DNA of 64,000 bases, taken from JANMES01 sp038229715. Its GTDB lineage: Bacteria; Planctomycetota; Phycisphaerae; Tepidisphaerales; Tepidisphaeraceae. This document shows positions 34,024 through 43,155 of the stretch, piece after piece; the stretch's first letter is position 1, and each line of letters opens with the position of its first letter. A program made the position numbers and the translations under genes. The notes beneath the pieces are model-generated. The model made no database searches. It was not told where the DNA came from and saw nothing but the letters and a program-made list of their open reading frames with translations. Location of the stretch: positions 1 to 64,000 of the forward strand of contig JBBROD010000004.1 in the NCBI GenBank assembly GCA_038229715.1, in the 5' to 3' direction.

Positions 34024-35028
34024 TCACGCCACGCGGGATGGGAGCGGACGCGCGGATTTGACGTCGTAGAGGGCTTTATCCGCCGCGACCAGCAGGTCGT
34101 GGGCGGTTCGGGTACCTGTCTGAAACAGGCTGGCCACGCCGATCGACAGGCGCGGCGGGCGGGAGACTTTGATCGTCTTGCTGAGGCTATCGATCAGCGA
34201 ACGTAGGCGCATCCCCATCTGCTCAGCCACATCTCGGGTGGTGTTGGGGAGGACGACCACAAACTCATCCCCGCCGCAGCGGAAGGCGGTGTCGGCCTCG
34301 CGGATGGTTGAGCGGATCAGTTGAGCGATCTGGCGGAGCAGTTCGTCGCCGGCGGCGTGGCCGAGGGTGTCGTTGAGCATCTTGAAGTAGTCGACGTCGA
34401 TCATCATCACCGATAAATCCTCGTACGTCGCCAGGCAGAGTTCGATCGCCTGCGGGAGCGATTGGTCCAGGTGGCGGCGGTTGCCCAGCCCCGTCAGCCC
34501 GTCGCGCGTCGCCTGCTGACGGAGGGAACCGATCTTCCGTTCGAGCGCATCGGTTCGGCTCAGCACGCGCTGGCGGGTTTCGTCTTCCAGCCGCGAGATC
34601 ATCATTCGTTCTTCGCGAATGTCGCGAAGCAGTTGCTGGATGTGTGGGATGATCGGCGCGAGTTGCCCCTTGATGCTGGAAAGCTCCTCGATCGGAATCG
34701 AGCCGAGCCGAGCCTCCGGCAGCATCTCCCGCAGCGAACGCAACGGCAACGTGTAATCCCGCCAGCGGCGATACGTGCTCCAGCACCCGGCCAGCAAGGA
34801 CGTGCCGGCCATCAGCGTGGTCAGGATCCAGTTCGATCGACCCTGGTCCGCACCCAAATACGTGTGAAGCGCCCATCCCAAGGCAGCGGCGCAGACGAGG
34901 ATCGCCAAGACTTGCACCGCGAAAACCAGAACCTTACGGTCGCGTGTTCGCTTGACTACCAAAGGCGCAGCGGCGGCCGGCGGATCGGCTTCAACGGGCG
35001 CGGATGGGGCGTCGGTCGGGTCGGGCAT
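34024..35028 (-). CDS. membrane GGDEF-domain diguanylate cyclase
   Basis: The 334-residue protein has two membrane helices near the N-terminus (VLVFAVQVLAILVCAAALGW and WILTTLMAGTSLLAG), a coiled-coil linker, and a GGDEF domain with the intact active site RCGGDEFVVVLPN. The product-inhibition I-site motif RxxD is present as READ, five residues before GGDEF. The enzyme should make c-di-GMP from two GTP. The only other signalling genes nearby are a PilZ protein and, further along, an HD-GYP protein. Confidence 0.93.
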   Translation of the reverse strand: MPDPTDAPSAPVEADPPAAAAPLVVKRTRDRKVLVFAVQVLAILVCAAALGWALHTYLGADQGRSNWILTTLMAGTSLLAGCWSTYRRWRDYTLPLRSLREMLPEARLGSIPIEELSSIKGQLAPIIPHIQQLLRDIREERMMISRLEDETRQRVLSRTDALERKIGSLRQQATRDGLTGLGNRRHLDQSLPQAIELCLATYEDLSVMMIDVDYFKMLNDTLGHAAGDELLRQIAQLIRSTIREADTAFRCGGDEFVVVLPNTTRDVAEQMGMRLRSLIDSLSKTIKVSRPPRLSIGVASLFQTGTRTAHDLLVAADKALYDVKSARPLPSRVA

Positions 35029-35096
35029 GGCAGAACGGTCTCCCTTCTGTTATCGACCCGACAAACTCGACAGTTAACTGAAGCACTGCAAGACAC

Positions 35097-35399
35097 TTAT
35101 TCCGCGAAGTCGTACACCTGCACCCGCAGCCAACTGGCTTTATTTCGGGCAATATATTCCTTGTGCAGATCGTGCGGCTGATAAACATCGTGGCCGGCTG
35201 CGTCGTCGAAGACCACCGTCAGGCCCACATCGTAGGTGTTATCAACTACGTCGCGGGGAATCATGGCCGGTTTACCGGACCATAGGTGCCTGACCGTCGG
35301 AATCTTCGCCAGCAGCGACCGAGCATCGGACTGTACTTGCGCACGAGCAGTGGAAGGAGCGTCTTTTTTCAGCCAGAAATAGACCGTGTGGATGAACAT
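35097..35399 (-). CDS. Dabb (stress-responsive alpha/beta barrel) domain protein
   Basis: The 100-residue protein fits the Dabb family: MFIHTVYFWLKKDAPSTARA, VRHLWSGKPAMIPRDVVDNT, YDVGLTVVFDDAAGHDVYQP and DLHKEYIARNKASW. Dabb proteins are small dimeric barrels, some with decarboxylase or monooxygenase-like roles; the function here is unknown. It is complete and single-domain. Confidence 0.88.
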   Translation of the reverse strand: MFIHTVYFWLKKDAPSTARAQVQSDARSLLAKIPTVRHLWSGKPAMIPRDVVDNTYDVGLTVVFDDAAGHDVYQPHDLHKEYIARNKASWLRVQVYDFAE

Positions 35400-35512
35400 G
35401 TCCGGAGTATAACGCCTGGTCTGACTAAACAGAGGCGCGAGAGAAAATCCCGTGCCACCGATCTGAATTATGCTAAATCGACGTCGGCTGTGCGTCGATA
35501 CTTCATTTGAAT

Positions 35513-35827
35513 ATGAGCCAAAGCACCCCGCCGCTTAAACTGTCCGAAGCCGATCGTCGCCATGAAGTTCGCGAGACCGCCCAGCTGCAGGTAACCCTGA
35601 CGACGGCCGGCGGAAAGACGCGGCAACTTTTGACGAAAGACCGGTCGTTCAGCGGGATTTCGTTCATCACGGATGAGCCCCTTTCGCTCGGCACGGATTG
35701 CCATATCGTAGTGGAGAATGCCGACCATACTTTCGCCAGGTTCATGGCGCGGGTGGTTCGGGTATCGCGCATAGATGAGCAGACCTCGGAAATTGCGGTG
35801 CAATTCCGCCGCCAGATTGCAGCTTAA
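35513..35827 (+). CDS. PilZ domain protein
   Basis: From ATG 35513 the protein has 104 residues. It resembles a PilZ domain, with the arginine-rich start RRHEVRETAQLQVTL and the beta-barrel motif TKDRSFSGISFITDEPL (the DxSxxG position is DRSFSG). PilZ domains bind c-di-GMP through RxxxR and DxSxxG motifs. Here the RxxxR equivalent is RRHEVR. It may be the receptor of the GGDEF product encoded 500 bp away, which is an inference. Confidence 0.8.
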   Translation: MSQSTPPLKLSEADRRHEVRETAQLQVTLTTAGGKTRQLLTKDRSFSGISFITDEPLSLGTDCHIVVENADHTFARFMARVVRVSRIDEQTSEIAVQFRRQIAA

Positions 35828-36070
35828 AGTCCGCCTAGTTTGTCATCCGAAGAGAATCCGACCATCCTGTACGGAGATTCGTGAACAAGATCACATCTCG
35901 CTTTTTAGTGCTTATCTCTATTTTCTAGAATAACTTACGATCACGTGACTAGCGTACGTAAAAAATACCCTCTGCCAACGAACTTTTCCCCTTTGACTTC
36001 CATAGTAGGGAATGAATAGCCGTACTCACATCTGAGTCGTCCAATTTGGTTTCGAGTGTAGAGGTGCCCC

Positions 36071-36331
36071 ATGTCGGCGATCGATTTTGAAACGATGAGT
36101 CTGCAGGAAGCCCGCGAGAATCTGGATTTCCTCGTCAAGTTTGTCGTCCAGAATAAGCGTCGCGTCGAAATCGCCACCTCTGATGGCGAACATTGTGTGC
36201 TGATCAGCAAGGCCGATCTCGACAGCCTGGAAAAGGCCATCACCATTCTTTCCGATAGCGACAGTTTCAAGGATGTGTGCAGCAGCTTGAACCAGCTTGT
36301 CGCGGCTACTTCTTCATCGGCGATGGCTTAG
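36071..36331 (+). CDS. Phd/YefM-like antitoxin
   Basis: The 86-residue protein resembles Phd/YefM antitoxins: an N-terminal segment LQEARENLDFLVKFVVQNKR, followed by RVEIATSDGEHCVLISKADLDSLEKAI, which matches the dimer and DNA-binding fold (residues V-L-I-S at the strand). An AGAGGTG ribosome-binding site precedes the ATG. No toxin gene of the Doc/YoeB/VapC type follows, so it would be an orphan. Confidence 0.65.
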   Translation: MSAIDFETMSLQEARENLDFLVKFVVQNKRRVEIATSDGEHCVLISKADLDSLEKAITILSDSDSFKDVCSSLNQLVAATSSSAMA

Positions 36332-36502
36332 TCAAGGTCACGACGGAGCGAGATCATCAAATCGAATAACAAGGTAAGTCGCGCTGGCGGGCAAGCGGCG
36401 TGGCGAGCCCTTTTCGGGTTATGCCAAAGCACGCCAATACAGAACGAGAATTTCCGATCATCGGGTACTCCGCAAATCACACTGAGGAAAAGCGAGCCTT
36501 GT

Positions 36503-36739
36503 TTAGTCGGTGATCAGTATTCCGGATTCGGGCACCGCTATTGCCGGTGCGGGCGTCGGTGGGTTGATCTTGGCCGTCTTGAGTGTTTTGAGGATCACAT
36601 CGATCCGCTGCTGCGCCTCAGCCGGCTGATGGGGACGCATCTCACTGAGTACCCCGGCCACGCCTTGCCCGATTTCGAGTAGCTGGCTTTCGGCGCGATC
36701 GCGGACCTTCCAATCCTCCGCGTTCAGATCAGCGACGAT
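36503..36739 (-). pseudogene. in-frame extension of the upstream gene beyond a TAG stop
   Basis: The sequence from 36739 down to the TAA at 36503-36505 continues the frame of the gene at 36740-38482. It encodes 78 residues homologous to the C-terminus of the neighbouring paralogue: AEDWKVRDRAESQL... against ADDWKERDRAQEQL..., and PAEAQQRIDVILKTL against PAETQQRIDTIVKSL. Only the TAG at 36740-36742 interrupts the match, so this is the lost (or read-through) end of the gene. Confidence 0.85.
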
Positions 36740-38482
36740 CTATTTCACTCGCTCCATCACCGGAGCCGACAGCCGGGAATCGGGGTTGCTGTAAGCTTCA
36801 ACCGACGCCACGGGCACGCGGATCGATACGCCGCTGGCCAGCACGAGCGAGAGTTGATCGCTTTCGAGCTGGCCGCTGAGCGTCGCGTTGTCCCACAGCG
36901 TGATTTGCACATCGCCGCCCTGGGCTTTGCCGCGCTGGAGGGTTCGGATTTCCGCCCCATTGATTGCGAGGGTATCGAACGTGTTTTGCAATTTCAGCGT
37001 ATGGGCCAGCGTGCCGATGAATCGGTCGCCGTTGGTGAGGCTCAGCGACGCGGTCGAATCATCCTCTTCCTTCGCAGTCGCCAGTTGCAGCCGGCGGATC
37101 GACGAAACCGGCAGCGATACCGATTTGTCCGTGAGCGCCAGTTTCACATCAAACGCCTCGGGGGTGATGATGCCCTGAAATTTTGTGCCGTCGACCAACT
37201 GCACTTCGTGAACGGCGTGTTCCTCGCTGACAAAAAGCACCGACGACACCGCCTCGGGCTTCAGCGACAGGGTTCCGTATCGCGTTGCGATCGTAATCGG
37301 CGAAGTGAGTTGCCCGATGATCATCCGATCCCCGCCGCGCAATTGGACGAATGGCTTGTCGAACTTCAGTTCCTCGGGCTCGTCGGCGGCTTTGCGGTAG
37401 CCCATCCGCGCGATCTGCGAAAGCGGCACGTGGGTAACCTGACCGTTGGAAAGTTCGAGCTTGATCGACTCGTCCGCCAGTCGGCCGCCGAAGATTTCGC
37501 CGTTGCGTGTCACCAGCATCTGCAGCGGACGGAAATCGCCGCTGCTGAACTCGGAAATAACTTGGTCGGCCGGCAGTTCAACCGTTCCGTACGATGTGGT
37601 CAGGCGATACTTTTCGTGCTTGATGGTGCCTTTGTACTGATCGCCGCCGCGGAGTTCGATGACGTCGAACAACTCGCCGCGAAGGAGTTCTTCATCGCCG
37701 ACGAACTTCTCGCTGCGCCGGAAGTTGGCCAGCCGTTTAACGACATCGGGCGAAAGCTCCTTGAGGACGTTTTTTTCGGAAATCTCTTCGAGCACTTTTG
37801 ACGCTTCGGCCGAATTGCCGCGCCGGCAGATCAGGTGCGTGATGGCGACGGTTTGCTTGGCGGGCACTTCAACATCCCAATAGACGTCAAGGACGTCGCT
37901 GCCGGGCTGGGGGACGTAACGAGGCAGCAGCTTGCTTCCCCGCCCCGCGCCGATCAACGCCATACAGTTGGACTGATCCGCCACCACTATGCCGATCGCC
38001 TGCTTGCCTTTTTTCTCGTCGATCAACGGCAGCGTTTGCGTAATGCCGCTGCCCATATTGAAGTTGAGGTGGACGGTTGTTTTGATCGGATTGGCCGTGG
38101 TGTTGGTGAGTAGTTCGGTGTACCGAAGGTAAGCCAGCTTAGCGTTGCATCCCACCCGTCGCGAAACGGCCAGGCCTGAAACTTGCGAGCCGTCGATGAC
38201 AATCTCGTTGTTCGACGGGTCCATCTGCGGCGATGAACCAGGCGAGAACGGCGAATCGGCGATGAACAACTTCACTGCGCCATCGAAGAGATCATTTCCG
38301 CCGTCACCGATGGAGCCGTCGGGCTGCAAGTCCCAAGTGCTGCCGCGATCGTCTTGCATCGTGTAAGGCATCTGCACCGACTGCAGAGCGGCCTTTTCTG
38401 CAAGACCGATAAGGGGACAAAAAGTGGTAAGTAGCACGACGAAGAAGAGCTTCTTCCGTCGCGTGCCTGGTCGATCCGTCAT
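36740..38482 (-). CDS. exported repeat protein of unknown function, truncated by TAG (paralogue 1)
   Basis: ATG 38482 gives 580 residues with a signal peptide (RRKKLFFVVLLTTFCPLIGLA). The mature part has a beta-rich N-terminal domain (about 30-270). Repeated modules with the pattern GG(D/R)xxxGxL...LPxxxI follow (VELRGGDQYKGTIKHEKYRL; VQLRGGDRMIIGQLTSPITI; LTNGDRFIGTLAHTLKLQ). The protein is about 50% similar by eye to its neighbour at 38643, but it ends at TAG before the conserved helical tail, which continues in frame downstream. The family is not named by me. The tandem paralogue suggests duplication. Confidence 0.8.
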   Translation of the reverse strand: MTDRPGTRRKKLFFVVLLTTFCPLIGLAEKAALQSVQMPYTMQDDRGSTWDLQPDGSIGDGGNDLFDGAVKLFIADSPFSPGSSPQMDPSNNEIVIDGSQVSGLAVSRRVGCNAKLAYLRYTELLTNTTANPIKTTVHLNFNMGSGITQTLPLIDEKKGKQAIGIVVADQSNCMALIGAGRGSKLLPRYVPQPGSDVLDVYWDVEVPAKQTVAITHLICRRGNSAEASKVLEEISEKNVLKELSPDVVKRLANFRRSEKFVGDEELLRGELFDVIELRGGDQYKGTIKHEKYRLTTSYGTVELPADQVISEFSSGDFRPLQMLVTRNGEIFGGRLADESIKLELSNGQVTHVPLSQIARMGYRKAADEPEELKFDKPFVQLRGGDRMIIGQLTSPITIATRYGTLSLKPEAVSSVLFVSEEHAVHEVQLVDGTKFQGIITPEAFDVKLALTDKSVSLPVSSIRRLQLATAKEEDDSTASLSLTNGDRFIGTLAHTLKLQNTFDTLAINGAEIRTLQRGKAQGGDVQITLWDNATLSGQLESDQLSLVLASGVSIRVPVASVEAYSNPDSRLSAPVMERVK

Positions 38483-38642
38483 GACTACCTCGATCCGGAG
38501 CCGGTTCTGGCTTCTATCTTGCGTTGTGTTGCGACCGGAGTCCATCAAATTCCGGCCCGGGATTACAGAATGACCAATGACGAATGCGATTTTTTAGATC
38601 GAGCAATCCATCCCGCCTTTATACATTTGCATTCAGCATTCA

Positions 38643-40649
38643 TTACTCATCCCTGTTCGGCACCCCGCCCGGCTGTGGATTGACTGCGGGTTTGGATTTG
38701 TCGTCCTTCCCCTGCAGCGATTTCACGATCGTATCGATCCGCTGCTGCGTTTCCGCGGGTTGGCTGGCGCGGAGTTTGTTCAGGACACCGATCACCGGCG
38801 CGCCGAGCGTGGCGAGTTGTTCCTGGGCGCGGTCGCGCTCCTTCCAATCGTCGGCGTTGAGCTGCTTCACCAATGACTCGATCTGCTTGGTCATCGCCGC
38901 CGGCGGCTGCGGGAGGGGTTGGGTGTAGTCGGCCAGCATGGAAAGCGGCACCTTGAGTTCCAAACCGCCGACGGTTTTGATCGGCAGTTCGGATTCTGCC
39001 AGCCTGCCGCTGACGGTCGCGCCGTCCCATAGTTGCACTTGCACGTCGCTGTAACTGTCTCGAATGCGCTCGATGTGAGAGATCTGCTCGCCGGCCAGTT
39101 CGAGTGAATCGAACGTGGTATCGACGTGCAGCGATCCGGTCAGCGTCGCAGCGAAATGGTCGCCGTTGGTGGATTCCAGTTCCGGGCCGGCGGTGTCGGC
39201 GTCATCGGACGGGGCTTTGAAAATCCACTTCAGGAGATTCGCAGCGTCGATCTTGATCGGCTCGGTAGCGCCGTCGCGGATCACTTCAATCTGCCCGCCG
39301 GTATAAAGCCCCGCCAAAGTCGTGCCGTCCAGCATCGCCAGTTCATGGACGGCCGAGTTATCCGTCTGCAGGCTGAGCGCGGAGATGGAATTGGGATCGA
39401 CCTGCAGCACGCCGTACCGGCTGGCGAAGGAGATCGGCTTGGTCGGCATTTGCACGAACAGCCGCTCGCCGGTGCGCAGGGTGATCAGAGGCTTATCAAA
39501 GGTCCATTCCTCCGGCTCGTCGGCACGTTTGCGATAGCCGAGGCGGGTGATCTGCGACAGCGGAATTTTCGTCACCTGGCCGCTGGACAGTTCCAGATCG
39601 ATGACCTGCCGATCGAGCGTGCCACCGATGACCTGTCCGTCGGTCGTAACGATGAGTTGGCGGGCTTTGAACTGCCCGATGTTGAACATTGCGATCACGC
39701 GATTCTCGGGAAACTCCACCGGTCCGTACGCGGTAGCGAGCTTGAACGTGGGGATTTTGATAGTGCCTTTGAATTGATCCCCGCCGGTGATTTCGACGAC
39801 ATCGAACAAATCCCCGCGGATCATCTCCAAATCGCCGACGCTGGTTTCGCCGCCACCGAAGTTGACGATGAGCTTGCGGATGTTGCGCGGAACGTCCTTG
39901 AGGAGCTTGCGGTCATCGAGCGAGTTGATGTAATCCGTCCCCGCCGTTGGTGTCGCGGCCGAGCCGTGGAAATGCATGATCGCCATTTCCTTGCCTGCCG
40001 GGATCAGCAGCGAGTAACTACCCGACACGAAATTGTTGCCCGTGCCGAAGCCGGTGTTGGTCCGCAGACGCGACCGCTTGCCGTTGTAGATTTCCACGGC
40101 GCTGCGCCAGCCTTGATTGCCCGTCGTGCCGACCCACGCGACGGTCTGCCCTTTGCGCTTTGCGTCGGCGATCGGCCCGCCGGACTGCATCTGGTAGTGG
40201 AACTGGCTTTGCACGATAAAATCGACGTGCTTTTCCTTCCCGGTGGTGTTTTTGAAAACGTCGATCATGCGGACGAATCCACTGGCGGCATCAAATTTCA
40301 CGCGGCGGGTGAACTGGATCGGCCCGACTGCGAGATTTTCCAAAACCACTTCGCCGGTATCGGCGTCGAGCTTGGCCTGGTTGTTGTTCTGCTGCACGCC
40401 TTGGTTGTTGGCCATGATCATGCCGCCCTGGCTGAACAACGGGTTGTTGCCCTGCTGCTGGAGGAATCCGCCGGGGTAGAGCATCCACTGGTTGCCGAAA
40501 CTGTCGGGCTGGTTATACGGGAGGTTGACCTGCCCGCCGGCGCCGGTGCCAGGCCTTATGGCGATCAAACGGGCTTGCGCCACGATCGGCAGCACGCCGA
40601 CGGCGATGAAAGGCAATGCGACGCTCAATCGTGTTATCCAACGCATCAT
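38643..40649 (-). CDS. exported repeat protein of unknown function (paralogue 2)
   Basis: This 668-residue protein has a signal peptide (MMRWITRLSVALPFIAVGVL) and the same layout as its neighbour. An N-terminal beta domain contains a Gln/Asn-rich patch (NNPLFSQGGMIMANNQGVQQ). Several modules of the type GGDQFKGTIKIPTFKLA and LRTGERLFVQMPTKPISFA follow, and the tail is helical with DDWKERDRAQEQLATLG. The modules resemble small SH3- or Sm-like barrels with a G-D/E-x-F-x-G-x-L core. Location outside the cytoplasm is likely. No enzyme motif is visible. Confidence 0.82.
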   Translation of the reverse strand: MMRWITRLSVALPFIAVGVLPIVAQARLIAIRPGTGAGGQVNLPYNQPDSFGNQWMLYPGGFLQQQGNNPLFSQGGMIMANNQGVQQNNNQAKLDADTGEVVLENLAVGPIQFTRRVKFDAASGFVRMIDVFKNTTGKEKHVDFIVQSQFHYQMQSGGPIADAKRKGQTVAWVGTTGNQGWRSAVEIYNGKRSRLRTNTGFGTGNNFVSGSYSLLIPAGKEMAIMHFHGSAATPTAGTDYINSLDDRKLLKDVPRNIRKLIVNFGGGETSVGDLEMIRGDLFDVVEITGGDQFKGTIKIPTFKLATAYGPVEFPENRVIAMFNIGQFKARQLIVTTDGQVIGGTLDRQVIDLELSSGQVTKIPLSQITRLGYRKRADEPEEWTFDKPLITLRTGERLFVQMPTKPISFASRYGVLQVDPNSISALSLQTDNSAVHELAMLDGTTLAGLYTGGQIEVIRDGATEPIKIDAANLLKWIFKAPSDDADTAGPELESTNGDHFAATLTGSLHVDTTFDSLELAGEQISHIERIRDSYSDVQVQLWDGATVSGRLAESELPIKTVGGLELKVPLSMLADYTQPLPQPPAAMTKQIESLVKQLNADDWKERDRAQEQLATLGAPVIGVLNKLRASQPAETQQRIDTIVKSLQGKDDKSKPAVNPQPGGVPNRDE

Positions 40650-40671
40650 GCACCTGTCCTGCCAAATTTGA

Positions 40672-41424
40672 CTACGAGGCTCCGAACAACTTCCGCTTGA
40701 TCCGCTTTACGGCGTTCACCGTGGGCTTGGCCTTGAGCAGCCAGATCACGTCTCCACTCGGTCGCGGCGGAGGCCCGGTCACACAGTCGGCGATCACTTT
40801 GGCCACTTCCGCCGGCGAGAGCGTGTTTTCTGTCGGGTATTGCTCGTGGGTGAGGATGGTGCGGAACATCGCCGTCTCCACCGCCCCGGGCGCGATCGTA
40901 TGCACGCGCACGCCGATCGCCTCGCCTTCACGCGCCAGCGACAACCCCAAAACGTTGAGCGCAGCTTTTGCCGCTCCGTACAGGCCAAGCCCCGTAAACG
41001 GATCGGCGGACGCCTTCGATGAGATATTGACGATCACGCCCCGGTTTTGTTTCCGAAATATCGGCCAGACCGCTTTACACATCCAAACCGCCGCCGTCAG
41101 GTTGACATCAACGGTGGTTTGCCATTCTTCGTCGGTGATCGATTCGATCGACCGCACTGGCGCATAACCTGCGTTATTGACGACTGCGTCGACTCGTCCG
41201 AACGCGTCAAGCGCCCTGGCGACCACGCCGCGCAGTTGCCGGGCATCAGCCACGTCCGCGACGGCGATCAGGGCACCAGCATCCGAAAGCCCAGCCGTCT
41301 CGCCGAGTTCCGCTTCGTTGCGGCTGACCAGCACTAGTTGATACCCGCGCTCAGACAATTCAATCGCCGCCGCCCGCCCGATGCCTCGGCCCGCCCCCGT
41401 GATGATCGCCACCGGTTTTGCCAT
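40672..41424 (-). CDS. short-chain dehydrogenase/reductase
   Basis: From ATG 41424 the protein has 250 residues and the classical SDR features: TGxxxGxG cofactor motif ITGAGRGIGRAAAIEL, NNAG (VNNAGYAPV), the catalytic Ser region NISSKASADP and the YxxxK motif YGAAKAAL. It should oxidise or reduce a hydroxyl or keto group with NAD(P)H. The C-terminus is basic (VKRIKRKLFGAS). The substrate is unknown. Confidence 0.92.
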   Translation of the reverse strand: MAKPVAIITGAGRGIGRAAAIELSERGYQLVLVSRNEAELGETAGLSDAGALIAVADVADARQLRGVVARALDAFGRVDAVVNNAGYAPVRSIESITDEEWQTTVDVNLTAAVWMCKAVWPIFRKQNRGVIVNISSKASADPFTGLGLYGAAKAALNVLGLSLAREGEAIGVRVHTIAPGAVETAMFRTILTHEQYPTENTLSPAEVAKVIADCVTGPPPRPSGDVIWLLKAKPTVNAVKRIKRKLFGAS

Positions 41425-41473
41425 TGCGTCTATCCTACCCCGCTTCGCCACTGCCGGATCGGTTTCAGCCCGC

Positions 41474-42829
41474 TTAACCCGCATCCGCCGGCGCGGGTTT
41501 ATCCGAGGCCTGAACCGCCGCCGGTTTCACTTCCGTCAACTTCGACGCCATTACATGGCCGTAACTCGTGCCGCGCCACGTGACTTTTTTCGTCATGCAC
41601 ATCCACACCGAGCGCAGCATAATCATCAGGAGCATAGGCCCGGCGATGATGAACAGGAACGAATTTCTCCGGGGATTTCCGCACCAATGATAAAGCGTCC
41701 CCAGGTAGTAATGCATGACGCCCAAATGAATCGCGACCGCGATGGCCCAAAGGTACGAGTCGAGCGGCGTGATGGGGTTGGCGTAGGGGTGCATGAGGTG
41801 GCTAATCGCTGTCGGGATCATCAGATACGCCGTAAAGCAGCACTGCAGCAAAAAGCTGATGGCCGCCAGTGTCCGCCACGGGCTGCCCACGCGCGCCGCG
41901 TAGTAGATTCGGCTCCAGCCGCGGAATATCGCCGGGAGTGAGGAGTACATCCGCACCGCCGCCCATTCGTTCCCCCAGGCGATTCTTGGCCTGTACCCCG
42001 CTTGCTTAAGTCGCAGCGCGATCGCGACGTCTTCGCAGTACCGATCCTTCACCGCTTCGTGTCCGCCCATGGCGTCGTAAACCGTGCGGCTCATCAGGAT
42101 GAACTGCCCGTTCGCAAAGGCCGAGTTCTTCTTGTGGTTCATGTTATTGAGCGCGATCACGTACATCGCGCTCGCGGCGGCGGCGGCGAGCGGAACCAGC
42201 GTGCTTTCCCAGATCGTGTGGCTTTCCAGTCGCGGGAGCAGGCTGATCAAATCGAACTGCTTGTTTTTCACCACCGACATGCTGGCCGCCAGCGCGTCGG
42301 GTTCGAGCACCACGTCACTGTCGACGAACAGCAGCCATTCGCCGCGCGCCTGTTTTTGTGCAGTGAACAGCGCGTTGTTCTTGCCGGTCCAACCCGGCCC
42401 GAGCGCGCCTTCCTGAATGTGGACGACTTTGAGATGCGAATCGTTCGTCGCCATCGCGTCCAACACCTGACCGGTGTTGTCGACCGACCGATCATCGACG
42501 GCGATCACTTCAAAATCAGGATAATCCTGGCTCAGACACGACTGGATGCACCCACGAATGCGCTCGCCTTCATCTTTGGCCGGCACGATGATCGACACCG
42601 AAGGCGCCGCCATTCCCCTGGGCAACGGCAGCGGCGGGCGCTTGAGAAACATCATCTTTCGCCGCCCGGCGACGATCAGCACCCCGTAGCAAAACCACGC
42701 GAACGGGCCGCTGAGTACATAGAGAATAAAAAATATCAGTTCTTGATGCGACAAGGACCATCCTTGGTTGAGACCGAACCGCTTAATCGTTCCCGGAAAG
42801 CCGCGCCAATGCAAGCGGATGGCGATCAT
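41474..42829 (-). CDS. family 2 glycosyltransferase with membrane C-terminus
   Basis: The GT-A catalytic domain is visible: SIIVPAKDEGERIRGCIQSC, VIAVDDRSVDN, the DxD-type LLFVDSDVVLEPDALAAS, and GHEAVKDRYCEDVAIALRLK. Three or more membrane helices follow. The protein has up to 451 residues. A TTG at 42754 has a better ribosome-binding sequence (AAGGA, six bases upstream) than the ATG at 42829 and would give MSHQELIFFILYVLSG. The enzyme probably transfers a sugar to a lipid carrier or lipid, as with membrane GT2 proteins; the acceptor is unknown. Confidence 0.9.
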   Translation of the reverse strand: MIAIRLHWRGFPGTIKRFGLNQGWSLSHQELIFFILYVLSGPFAWFCYGVLIVAGRRKMMFLKRPPLPLPRGMAAPSVSIIVPAKDEGERIRGCIQSCLSQDYPDFEVIAVDDRSVDNTGQVLDAMATNDSHLKVVHIQEGALGPGWTGKNNALFTAQKQARGEWLLFVDSDVVLEPDALAASMSVVKNKQFDLISLLPRLESHTIWESTLVPLAAAAASAMYVIALNNMNHKKNSAFANGQFILMSRTVYDAMGGHEAVKDRYCEDVAIALRLKQAGYRPRIAWGNEWAAVRMYSSLPAIFRGWSRIYYAARVGSPWRTLAAISFLLQCCFTAYLMIPTAISHLMHPYANPITPLDSYLWAIAVAIHLGVMHYYLGTLYHWCGNPRRNSFLFIIAGPMLLMIMLRSVWMCMTKKVTWRGTSYGHVMASKLTEVKPAAVQASDKPAPADAG

Positions 42830-42972
42830 GGCCGGCTGCTATTTTTCCGGTTTGCTGTGCAATACGAGTCACGCGCGAGATGCTCGAGCGAATTGCATAG
42901 CTTCTTTCTCCCTCACCCATGTGATCATGAGAAAGGGACGGAGTGCGGCTTTTTCTAAAACCATTCGATCGA

Positions 42973-43047
42973 TCCACGAATAACACGAATCTTCACGAAT
43001 GAATTCCTGACTAGCGGAGATTCGTGAAGATTCGTGTTATTCGTGGA
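42973..43047. repeat. paired inverted repeat, CACGAATAACACGAATC family, copy 1
   Basis: Arms 42973-43000 and 43020-43047 are perfect 28-bp inverted copies. They lie in the 326-bp gap between the glycosyltransferase and waaA genes; I see nothing else in that gap except AT-rich flanks. Copy 2 is at 45291-45356. Confidence 0.87.
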
Positions 43048-43155
43048 CTTTTCCTTATCAACTCGCCGTCCACACTATCGGACCCTCGCTCCACGCCGGA
43101 ATATTTGGCCTCACGCAGTTCTCACGATACAAACGACGGCCTAGAGATTCGCACC

